64,000 nt of DNA from Flavobacteriaceae bacterium UJ101 (lineage in GTDB: Bacteria > Bacteroidota > Bacteroidia > Flavobacteriales > UJ101): assembly GCA_001880285.1 (NCBI GenBank), contig CP016269.1:372001-436000 (forward strand). Direction: 5' to 3'. The notes beneath the pieces were generated by a model that was not told the origin of the DNA, did no database searches, and saw only the letters and a list, made by a program, of their open reading frames with translations. Of this stretch, positions 53,432 to 61,647 are shown piece by piece. The translations under genes were made by a program, and so were the position numbers. Each line of letters opens with the position of its first letter. The stretch's first letter is position 1.

Positions 53432-54355
53432 ATGAAATTTAAATCTGTCATTAAAAACTGGTTGAAAGAAACGAATACTACTTTTGTTACTTTACTTAAA
53501 ATTATGGTTCCTGCTCTTCTTGTTATCAAAATTTTAGAAGAAATAGGTTTTATAACTTGGTTGGGTGAGTTTTTAGATCCTGTAATGGGAGCAATAGGAT
53601 TACCTGGTGAAACAGGGCTTGTTTGGGCATCTACTTTATTAGTAAATATCTATGCAGGGTTGATGGTTTTCTTTACTCAAATTGACTTCAACTCTTTAAC
53701 GGTCTTACAAGTTTCTATCTTAGGAAGTATGATGCTCATTGGTCATGGATTGATTATTGAAGGTTCTATTGCCAGAAAAGCTGGAATTCCTTTTCATTAT
53801 ACCTTATTATTTCGTGTAGGAGGCGCTTTTTTATATGCTTTTATTATATATATTTCATGTAATCAACTTGATTTATTACAACAATCTGTTTCTTTTGAGT
53901 TCATTCCTGAAATTTCTTCACAAGAAAAATCTCTTCTAGAATGGGGAAAAGAACAAATTTATGGGCTTATTATCATCTATTTTATTATTGCAGGATTAAT
54001 TGCTCTATTAAAACTAATGACCCATTTTAAAATTACTCATTTTATTCAAAAAATATTAGCTCCTATCCTGAATATTATCGGAATAGGTCCTAAAGCTATT
54101 CCTTTGACTTTAATAGGTCTAACATTAGGTTTAACTTATGGGGGAGGATTGCTAATTGAAGGGGCTAAAAGTGGAGCAATCGCCAAACGACATGTAATAC
54201 TCTCTATGTGTCTTATTAGCCTCTTCCACAGTATGATTGAAGACACCTTACTCATACTTATTATAGGAGCTAACCTCTGGGTCATTATGGTTTTTAGATT
54301 GTTTTTCACTTTAATCATTGTGTTTTTTATCAACAAAATCATAAAAACATCTTAA
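53432..54355 (+). CDS. Nucleoside-recognition (gate) domain membrane protein
   Basis: 307 residues with about nine hydrophobic helices. The nucleoside-recognition/gate pattern appears in MVPALLVIKILEEIGFITWL, GLTLGLTYGGGLLIEGAKSG and MCLISLFHSMIEDTLLILII. The family includes spore maturation SpmA/B-type and nucleoside-related membrane proteins of unclear substrate. Divergent from lpd. Confidence 0.82.
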   Translation: MKFKSVIKNWLKETNTTFVTLLKIMVPALLVIKILEEIGFITWLGEFLDPVMGAIGLPGETGLVWASTLLVNIYAGLMVFFTQIDFNSLTVLQVSILGSMMLIGHGLIIEGSIARKAGIPFHYTLLFRVGGAFLYAFIIYISCNQLDLLQQSVSFEFIPEISSQEKSLLEWGKEQIYGLIIIYFIIAGLIALLKLMTHFKITHFIQKILAPILNIIGIGPKAIPLTLIGLTLGLTYGGGLLIEGAKSGAIAKRHVILSMCLISLFHSMIEDTLLILIIGANLWVIMVFRLFFTLIIVFFINKIIKTS

Positions 54356-54429
54356 ATTTTATTTTTCTCTGTAACAATTTCGATAAATTAGAGACTTATT
54401 AAAAAATTTAAAGTTTTAAAATTTATTTT

Positions 54430-55749
54430 ATGAAAAAAATATTCTTTGCAGTAGGACTTATCTCCTCTGTTTTTTCTTTAGTCAATGCCCAACAAATTCA
54501 ATTTGAAGAGTATGATTTAGAAAACGGACTTCATGTTATTTTACAAGAAGACCATTCCAATCCTATTGTAACGGTTTCTGTTCTCTATCATGTAGGTTCA
54601 AAAAATGAAGAACCTAATCGTACAGGTTTTGCACATTTTTTTGAACATTTATTATTTGAAGGTTCTGAAAACATCAAACGAGGTGAATTTTCTCAATATG
54701 TAGAAAATAATGGTGGTGTTTTAAACGCTAATACCACAAAAGATCGTACTTATTACTATGAAACCTTACCTTCCAATCAACTGGCTTTGGGACTCTGGTT
54801 AGAATCTGAAAGAATGTTACATGCTAAAGTTGAAAATGTAGGAATAGAAACACAACGTGAGGTTGTTAAGGAAGAAAAACGATTGCGTATGGATAATCAA
54901 CCTTATATGACTGCATTCAGAAAAGAAATTTGGGAATATTTATTTCCAACTCACCCTTATAATTGGGCTGTAATTGGTTCTATAGATGATTTAAATGCTG
55001 CACAAGAAGCGGATTATAAAAACTTCTATGCAACTTACTATGTTCCCAATAATGCAACACTATCAATTGCGGGAGATATCAATCCTACTGAAGCAAAAAA
55101 ATTAATTCAAGATTATTTCGGATCTATTCCCAAAGGAACAAAAACAATAAAACGTCCTCACGTAACTGAAAAACCTATTACAAAAGAAATTGTTGTTACA
55201 TCAGAAGACAAAAACGCACAATTACCTGCTATTTTAATTGCGTATAGAACACCTAAAGAAACAGACAAAGATGCCTATGTTTTAGATATTATCTCGAATG
55301 TTCTTTCTAACGGTCAATCATCTAGAATTACCAAAAACGTAGTCAATAAAAAGCAATTAGCTTTGGCTTCAGGATCCTTTTTATATGGACTAGAAGATTA
55401 TGGTACATTTTTCATCTATGCTATGCCTAATCAGGGAGTAGAAACAGATAAATTACTAGAAGCCCTAGATCTTGAAGTTGATAATTTAATTAACAATGGA
55501 ATTTCTGAAAAAGAATTACAAACTCAAATCAATAAGTTAGAAAAACAATTTGTTTCAGGGAATGGTACTACTTCAGGAATTGCGGAAAACTTAGCCAATT
55601 ATCACGTTTATTTTGGTGATGCTAATTTAATCAATACAGAAATTGATAAATATAGAGCGATTACAGTTGAAGATATTAAACGTGTTGCTAAAAAATACTT
55701 AAATAAGAATCAACGTGTTCGCATGAATGTAGTTCCCTCAAAAAAATAA
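54430..55749 (+). CDS. M16 family zinc metallopeptidase, catalytically complete
   Basis: 439 residues with a signal peptide to about LVNA (residue 20). The inverted zinc motif HxxEH is His69, Glu72, His73 in GFAHFFEHLLFEG, with a downstream Glu ligand in ETQREVVKEEKRLR. The C-terminal inactive half of the clam fold has SSRITKNVVNKKQLALASGS and QFVSGNGTTSGIAENLANYH. Predicted periplasmic. It lies 25 bp upstream of its partner, which lacks the zinc motif. Confidence 0.93.
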   Translation: MKKIFFAVGLISSVFSLVNAQQIQFEEYDLENGLHVILQEDHSNPIVTVSVLYHVGSKNEEPNRTGFAHFFEHLLFEGSENIKRGEFSQYVENNGGVLNANTTKDRTYYYETLPSNQLALGLWLESERMLHAKVENVGIETQREVVKEEKRLRMDNQPYMTAFRKEIWEYLFPTHPYNWAVIGSIDDLNAAQEADYKNFYATYYVPNNATLSIAGDINPTEAKKLIQDYFGSIPKGTKTIKRPHVTEKPITKEIVVTSEDKNAQLPAILIAYRTPKETDKDAYVLDIISNVLSNGQSSRITKNVVNKKQLALASGSFLYGLEDYGTFFIYAMPNQGVETDKLLEALDLEVDNLINNGISEKELQTQINKLEKQFVSGNGTTSGIAENLANYHVYFGDANLINTEIDKYRAITVEDIKRVAKKYLNKNQRVRMNVVPSKK

Positions 55750-55774
55750 ATTAATCATCTTTTAAAAGAAAAAA

Positions 55775-57844
55775 ATGAAAAAATATATTATTGCCTTGAC
55801 TTTGGCATTCACAATAGGTCAAATTAATGCTCAAATTGATCGTTCAAAGGCTCCTATATCAGCCCAAGCACCTGAAATTAAAATGGGTGATGTAGCACAA
55901 TTTAAATTAAAAAACGGATTAAATGTGATTGTAGTTGAAAATCATAAACTACCTCAAGTTCGTGTTAGCTTAAACTTAGATTTACCTCCTATATTAGAAA
56001 GTGACAAAGCTGGAATTACTTCTCTTATGGGAGATATGCTTAGAGCAGGAACTACACAACATACCAAAGAAGAATTGGATTTAAAAATAGATGAATTAGG
56101 GTCTAGTTTCTGGTCCTATTCTGAAGGTGCTGGAGTCTCTTCTTTAACCAAACAATTAGATCCTTCGGTCGCTATTTTAGCAGAAATAATAAAAAATGCT
56201 AATTTCACAAATCAAAAAGAACTTGATAAACTTAAAAAACAACAAATTACCGCTTTAGAATCAGAAGCAAAAAATCCAGATGCTATTTCTTCTCAAGTTT
56301 CACAAGTTTTATTATTTGGTAAAAATCATCCTTATGGAGAATACATGACCAAAGAAACCATAGAAAACATTTCTTTAGCTGATTTAAAAGAATATTACAA
56401 TCAATATTTTAATGCCAGTAATGCTTATTTAGTTATTGTTGGAGATATCAATGAAAAGCAGGCAAAAAAATTAGCAGATCATTATTTTTCTGATTGGAAG
56501 AAAGGCACTAAAGCTCAAGCTTCCTTTTCTATTCCAACCAATGTTACTAAAACTGAAATTGATATTATTGATTTACCTTCGGCAACACAATCTTTAATTA
56601 ACATTACCAATCTTGCTCCATTAAAAAAATCAAATTCAGATTATTTTGCTGCACGATTAGCCAATACCATTTTAGGTAGTGGTGGTTTTGGATCTAGATT
56701 ATTTCAAAATATTAGAGAAGATAAAGGATGGACTTATGGTGCTTATTCTGGATTAAGCTCTGACGCTGATGTCATTGGTGTTTTTGATGCTTCCGCAAAA
56801 GTACGTAATGAAGTTACAGACAGTGCTGTGATCGAATTTATGAAAGAATTAAATAAAATCACTTCTGAAAAGCCAACATCTGATGAAGTAAAAAATATGA
56901 AAACTCGATCTACAGGTATTTTTGCTCTTCGATTAGAACGTCCTGAAACAGCTGCCAATTACGTATTAGAAGAAATCACAGATAACCTTGGTGAAGATTT
57001 TTATAAAAATTATTTAAAAAACTTAAATAATACAACCGATTCTGAAATATTAGCTGCATCAAAAAAATATATAAAACCCAATCAGGCAAGAATTATTATT
57101 GTTGGAAAGGCAGAAGATATTGTTCCTGGATTACGAAAACTGAATTATCCTATTCATTTTTATGATCGATTTGGTAACCCAACAAAAGATCCTACTATAA
57201 AAAAGAGTGCTGGAAAAGCTACGGCACAATCTGTTCTTAACGATTATTTCAATACCATAGGGGGAAAAGAAAAATTACAAGCAATAACATCTATAAAAGA
57301 AATTTACGATGCTGATTTTTCTGCTGTTCCAGCTCCTTTAAAAGTATATAACTTAAAAGTAGCACCTAATAAGTTCTCAACAACGGTTACCATCCCTTCT
57401 ATGAATAATGCTTTAATTAGTAAATTAGTATTTGATGGTACAAAAGGATATGAACAATCTCCTCAATCTAAAGCAGATTTTGATGCTACAAAAATTCAGG
57501 AATTAAAAAGTGAAAATGCTTTATTTCCTCAATTACATTATACAAACTCTGTTTTAAAAGGAATTGTACAGCTTAACGGACATGATGTGTATGAAGTGGT
57601 TACAAATAAAAAAACTGAATATTACAATACGCAAACACATTTATTAGAACGTGAAATTCGTATTGAAGACCAAGAAGGAAAACCCGTTGCCATTACAACT
57701 GATTTTTCAAACTATAAAGAATTTGAAGGTATCAAAATTCCTTATTCAAACGAATTAACGATTCCTGGAATGCCTAGTTCAATTAAATCTACTTTAAAAG
57801 AAGTTGAATTTAACATTGAAACATCTGATTTAGATTTCCAATAA
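55775..57844 (+). CDS. M16 family partner subunit with C-terminal LolA-like domain
   Basis: 689 residues with a signal peptide to about INA. The M16 fold is recognisable (FKLKNGLNVIVVENHKLPQV, FGKNHPYGEYMTKETIEN, SGGFGSRLFQNIREDKGWTY), but the zinc site reads MGDML instead of HxxEH, so it cannot cleave. After about residue 470 an extra domain (SVLNDYFNTIGGKEKLQAI through TTDFSNYKEFEGIKIPYSN) resembles outer-membrane lipoprotein-sorting LolA-type beta structure. The active/inactive pairing is known for M16 peptidases. Confidence 0.9.
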   Translation: MKKYIIALTLAFTIGQINAQIDRSKAPISAQAPEIKMGDVAQFKLKNGLNVIVVENHKLPQVRVSLNLDLPPILESDKAGITSLMGDMLRAGTTQHTKEELDLKIDELGSSFWSYSEGAGVSSLTKQLDPSVAILAEIIKNANFTNQKELDKLKKQQITALESEAKNPDAISSQVSQVLLFGKNHPYGEYMTKETIENISLADLKEYYNQYFNASNAYLVIVGDINEKQAKKLADHYFSDWKKGTKAQASFSIPTNVTKTEIDIIDLPSATQSLINITNLAPLKKSNSDYFAARLANTILGSGGFGSRLFQNIREDKGWTYGAYSGLSSDADVIGVFDASAKVRNEVTDSAVIEFMKELNKITSEKPTSDEVKNMKTRSTGIFALRLERPETAANYVLEEITDNLGEDFYKNYLKNLNNTTDSEILAASKKYIKPNQARIIIVGKAEDIVPGLRKLNYPIHFYDRFGNPTKDPTIKKSAGKATAQSVLNDYFNTIGGKEKLQAITSIKEIYDADFSAVPAPLKVYNLKVAPNKFSTTVTIPSMNNALISKLVFDGTKGYEQSPQSKADFDATKIQELKSENALFPQLHYTNSVLKGIVQLNGHDVYEVVTNKKTEYYNTQTHLLEREIRIEDQEGKPVAITTDFSNYKEFEGIKIPYSNELTIPGMPSSIKSTLKEVEFNIETSDLDFQ

Positions 57845-57867
57845 ATTTTACTAATAACTAAAATTAT

Positions 57868-57907
57868 AAATACCATTTCAAACCCAATTTGAAATGGTAT
57901 TTTTTTG
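57868..57907 (+). terminator. Terminator of the M16 operon
   Basis: A perfect 15-bp stem AAATACCATTTCAAA/TTTGAAATGGTATTT with a 5-nt loop and a T run. Confidence 0.92.
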
Positions 57908-57937
57908 TATCTTCATCACTTAAAATTTTAATTCTTT

Positions 57938-59458
57938 ATGAAAAAACTCATCCTATTTAGTCTCTGTTGGATTCTTTCTTACTCCATTAGTTTTGCTCAA
58001 GAAAATATTCCCACATTTATTAGTCAAGACTTAGATTCTTATATTAATAAAGCTATAAAAGACTGGCAAGTTCCAGGTTTGGCATTAGCCATTGTTAAAG
58101 ATGGAAAAGTAATTGTATCAAAAGGATATGGTGTTAAAGATATGAACTCACAAAATCCTGTTGATCAAAACACTTTATTTATGATTGCTTCAAATACGAA
58201 AGCTTTTGTAGGAACAAGCTTAGCACAACTAGATCATCAAAACAAACTGAACCTATCCGATCAAGTTTCTCATTATTTACCTCAATTTAAGATGCATGAC
58301 CCCAATCTAACAGATTATGTAACCCTAACCGATTTAGTAACACATCGTATGGGGTATGAAACATTTCAGGGTGATTTTATGTATATTGGTTCAAATTTAT
58401 CACATCAAGATGTATATGAAAAGTTTGCTTTACTAACTCCCAAATATGATTTTAGAACAAAATGGGGATATTCCAATGCTGGTTATCTTTTTGCAGGAGA
58501 TGTTATTCAAAAGGTAAGTGGCCAATCATGGGATCAGTATATTAAAACCCATTTTTTAGAACCATTGGAAATGCATAATACATACCTGTTTGGAAAAGAA
58601 ATTCAAACAGCTCAAAACAAAGCGTTTCCTCATTCCATTATCGATAACAAATTACAACGCATACCTTTTGGACATATGGATTTGTTAGCTCCCGCAGGAG
58701 GGATGGTCTCTTCTGTTGAAGATATGACACATTGGCTTATGGCGCAAACCTCAAACGGTCAATATAAAAATCAAGAAGTTATACATCCTGAAATTATCAA
58801 CAAAACAAGAACTCCCTACTCTATTTTAGGGACTACTTCTTTTCCTCATTCATCTTATCGTACCTATGGTTTGGGATGGCTTTTACAAGATTTTAATGGT
58901 GACTATGTAGTATCTCATACAGGTGGTATTGACGGATTTGTAAGTACCGTAGCTATCGTTCCTAATAAAAATCTAGGCCTTGTTATTTTAACCAATTCTG
59001 ATGAAAACTCTTTATATCAAGCCTTAAAATGGGACATCATAAATTCTTTTTACGAAGAAAATTCTTCAAAAACTTTTAACGATCGTTATTTAAAAAATGC
59101 GGCTCAAGATCAGGAAGAAAATTATCAAAAATCACAAAAATTAAAAGAAATAGCTTCTCAAAAGATCAAACTTCCTCTCGATGCAAAACAATTTATAGGA
59201 ACCTATGTAAGTAATGTTTATGGAAAAGCATGGATCAAAAAGAAAAAAGATCATTTTGAATTGACTTTAGAGCATCATCCTCAAGTAAAAGCAAGTATGC
59301 ATTATATTGGAGATGATACTTTTTTAGTTGACTATAAGAACCCTTTATTACGAATTAAGGAATTTCCTTTTAAAATTAACGATGGAAAAGTAGAAGGTTT
59401 CACATTAAGTGTAGCTTCTTTTCTTGAATTTACAACGTATGATTTCAAAAAACTATAA
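57938..59458 (+). CDS. Serine hydrolase, class C beta-lactamase/DD-peptidase-like
   Basis: 506 residues, signal peptide to about SISFAQ. Catalytic motifs: SxxK as IASNTKAF (Ser85, Lys88), YxN as WGYSNAGYLFAG, and the HTG in VSHTGGIDGF. A C-terminal DUF3471-like lipocalin domain (about 420-506) begins LDAKQFIGTYVSNVYGKAW. Predicted periplasmic. Such enzymes are esterases or D-amino acid peptidases more often than true beta-lactamases. The aminotransferase gene follows after 11 bp. Confidence 0.9.
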   Translation: MKKLILFSLCWILSYSISFAQENIPTFISQDLDSYINKAIKDWQVPGLALAIVKDGKVIVSKGYGVKDMNSQNPVDQNTLFMIASNTKAFVGTSLAQLDHQNKLNLSDQVSHYLPQFKMHDPNLTDYVTLTDLVTHRMGYETFQGDFMYIGSNLSHQDVYEKFALLTPKYDFRTKWGYSNAGYLFAGDVIQKVSGQSWDQYIKTHFLEPLEMHNTYLFGKEIQTAQNKAFPHSIIDNKLQRIPFGHMDLLAPAGGMVSSVEDMTHWLMAQTSNGQYKNQEVIHPEIINKTRTPYSILGTTSFPHSSYRTYGLGWLLQDFNGDYVVSHTGGIDGFVSTVAIVPNKNLGLVILTNSDENSLYQALKWDIINSFYEENSSKTFNDRYLKNAAQDQEENYQKSQKLKEIASQKIKLPLDAKQFIGTYVSNVYGKAWIKKKKDHFELTLEHHPQVKASMHYIGDDTFLVDYKNPLLRIKEFPFKINDGKVEGFTLSVASFLEFTTYDFKKL

Positions 59459-59469
59459 AGTTTAAAAAC

Positions 59470-60633
59470 ATGTATGATTTTGACGAAATACATCAACCTG
59501 AAAACAATTATTACAAGAACAGTTCTATTCGAAACCGTGAACTTTTTGGAACCGATCAAGTTCTTCCTTTCTGGATTGCTGATATGGATTTCAAAATTGC
59601 AGAGCCTATCACTCAAGAACTAAATCGTATTGTTTCTAGAGAAATCTATGCTTACGAATTTGTTCCTCGTGATTATTACCGTGTTATGGCAGACTGGTTC
59701 AATAAAAGACATCATTTTAAATTAAAACAAAATCGTTTCTTAGCTGTTCCTGGAATTTTAACGGGTATTGCTTTTTTAATTGAAGAGTTTTCTCAAAAAG
59801 GAGATGCTATTTTAATTCAAACACCCGTTTACCATCAATTTCAGTCTACCATCGAAAAAACAGAACGAAATGTAATTTGCAATTCATTAAAGATTTCAAA
59901 TAATTATTATGAAATTGATTTTGAAGACTTAGAATATCAATTCCAAATACACGCTATAAAAATGATGATTCTTTGTAATCCTCATAATCCTGTTGGACGT
60001 GTTTGGAAAAAAGAAGAAATAGACCGTATTGTCTCTTTAACTCAACAATATAATGTTATACTAGTGAGTGATGAAGTACATTCGGAAGTTATTTTTGGAA
60101 ATCGAAAGTTTAATAGTTTAACACAATACGATCACTCCAATATTATTTCCATTTTAGGAAGTACAGGAAAAACATTTGGATTACAAAGTATTGCTACTGG
60201 TATTTTTTATATTAATGACCATACTTTACGTTCACAACTTCAAAAACGAATTGAGGCTCTGCATTTAAATCATGGCAATACTTTTTCACGTTATGCAACC
60301 TATGCTGCTTATAAAAACGGAGAAGAATGGTATAATGAAATGATGGATTATGTTGAAAACAATTACAACTGGATAAAAGAATTTATTGATAAAGAACTTC
60401 CCCAAATAAAGATTCTTCCTTTGGAAGGTACTTATTTAATTTGGATTGATTTTCGAGCTTTAAATTTGTCAAAAGACGCATTAGAAACATTACTTTTTAG
60501 AAAAGCAGGTGTTGGATTTGCTCCAGGAGATTGGTTTGGCAAAGAAGGATTAGGTTTTATGCGCATGACCATAGCCTGTCCTTTATCCATTCTTCAAAAA
60601 GCATTTTATCAATTGAAGGAAGCTTTGAGTTGA
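59470..60633 (+). CDS. MalY/PatB family PLP aminotransferase
   Basis: 387 residues. Class I/II aminotransferase fold: VLPFWIADMDFKIAEPITQE, LAVPGILTGIAFLIEEFSQ, LCNPHNPVGRVWKKEEI, VSDEVHSEVIFG, and the PLP Lys in GSTGKTFGLQSIATG; C-terminal GFMRMTIACPLSILQ includes the substrate Arg. MalY/PatB members are often cystathionine beta-lyases. Probably in an operon with the serine hydrolase. Confidence 0.92.
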   Translation: MYDFDEIHQPENNYYKNSSIRNRELFGTDQVLPFWIADMDFKIAEPITQELNRIVSREIYAYEFVPRDYYRVMADWFNKRHHFKLKQNRFLAVPGILTGIAFLIEEFSQKGDAILIQTPVYHQFQSTIEKTERNVICNSLKISNNYYEIDFEDLEYQFQIHAIKMMILCNPHNPVGRVWKKEEIDRIVSLTQQYNVILVSDEVHSEVIFGNRKFNSLTQYDHSNIISILGSTGKTFGLQSIATGIFYINDHTLRSQLQKRIEALHLNHGNTFSRYATYAAYKNGEEWYNEMMDYVENNYNWIKEFIDKELPQIKILPLEGTYLIWIDFRALNLSKDALETLLFRKAGVGFAPGDWFGKEGLGFMRMTIACPLSILQKAFYQLKEALS

Positions 60634-60652
60634 AGAATTTATATTCTATAAT

Positions 60653-60684
60653 AAATCCCTTGCAAATACAAGGGATTTATTTTT
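60653..60684. terminator. Terminator between the aminotransferase and the GH17 gene
   Basis: A perfect 10-bp stem AAATCCCTTG/CAAGGGATTT with TATTTTT after it on the plus strand. It serves the convergent gene pair. Confidence 0.85.
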
Positions 60685-61615
60685 AAGATGCATTAATCAT
60701 TTTTTTTTGATACTTTAAATTTTCATGCTTATCCCACAAACCCCAATATGCTCCTACATCTCCTTCTGGTCCTACCTTCCATGATTCATCAAATGAAGAA
60801 AAATAAAATAATTCCACATTATGTTGCTTCGCCCACATTTGTACCTCAACAAAGTACCGCAAAGCATTTATTCGGGAAGGCACAGCTGCATCAAGGTTTT
60901 CACCAGCGCTAGGCCAACCTGTTTCTGTAACCATTATTTTTTTTCCTTTACCTGCTTCACTACTTATATGATGCATTCGATGAATGTTAGGTAGAGCTTC
61001 GTTAATATGACTACTTTCCCAAAACGGATAATAATTAGCTAAAATGACATCACATAAATCGGATAAATCGGGATGTTGATTAAATTCATAATAAGCATCT
61101 ACATAACCAACAGGAATATGCGATGGGACTCTTTCTCTAACTTCTTGAATCCAATCTATCAATTCTTCTTTACTAATATCATTACGATATAAAACTTCAT
61201 TTCCTACAACTGCCGTATCTACTAAACCTTCATTCGCTAATTGAATTAGGCTTTCTACTTCAATTCTATTTTTATCTTGCTCATCTCCTATCCAAGCTCC
61301 TACCATAGTTTTCAACCCAAAATCTTTTGCAATTTTAGGTATTAACTCATTACCTTCTACACAAGAAAATGATCGAACTGCTTTAATATAGGGGGCAATA
61401 ATCTTCATTCTTCTTCTCACTTGCGTTTCATTTAAAATATGTCCTGGTTTTTGTCCTTCTTCATAAGCACTAAAACAAATTCCATATATTCCCTCTGCTA
61501 ATATTTTATGGAATAATGTAATTAATTCTTCTTCTGACGTATCTTTATAACTTTTCCCTTTATAAAATTTCAAAAAACCCGGGGAATTTACATAATTATC
61601 TCCTCTGTATGACAT
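60683..61615 (-). CDS. Stand-alone GH17-like beta-glucanase, cytoplasmic
   Basis: 310 residues without a signal peptide. GH17 pattern: YGICFSAYEEGQKPGHI, RSFSCVEGNELIPKIAKDFG, MVGAWIGDEQDKNRIEVESL, acid/base Glu140 in AVVGNEVL, YYPFWE, and nucleophile Glu231 in MVTETGWPSAG. The family mainly hydrolyses beta-1,3-glucans such as laminarin. Without a signal peptide it should act on imported oligosaccharides. It lies 32 bp after the transporter-GH17 fusion, to whose second domain it is similar. Confidence 0.88.
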   Translation of the reverse strand: MSYRGDNYVNSPGFLKFYKGKSYKDTSEEELITLFHKILAEGIYGICFSAYEEGQKPGHILNETQVRRRMKIIAPYIKAVRSFSCVEGNELIPKIAKDFGLKTMVGAWIGDEQDKNRIEVESLIQLANEGLVDTAVVGNEVLYRNDISKEELIDWIQEVRERVPSHIPVGYVDAYYEFNQHPDLSDLCDVILANYYPFWESSHINEALPNIHRMHHISSEAGKGKKIMVTETGWPSAGENLDAAVPSRINALRYFVEVQMWAKQHNVELFYFSSFDESWKVGPEGDVGAYWGLWDKHENLKYQKKMINAS

Positions 61616-61647
61616 AGTGTATTATTGTTTTATCGTTAGTATTTAAT

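Noticed and set aside
54136-54342. A minus-strand frame inside the gate-domain gene
   Set aside because: Antisense shadow of a membrane protein; such frames are hydrophobic by chance.
57938-59458. A true beta-lactamase resistance gene
   Set aside because: The motifs are shared by penicillin-binding proteins and esterases, and the C-terminal lipocalin-like domain is typical of non-lactamase serine hydrolases.
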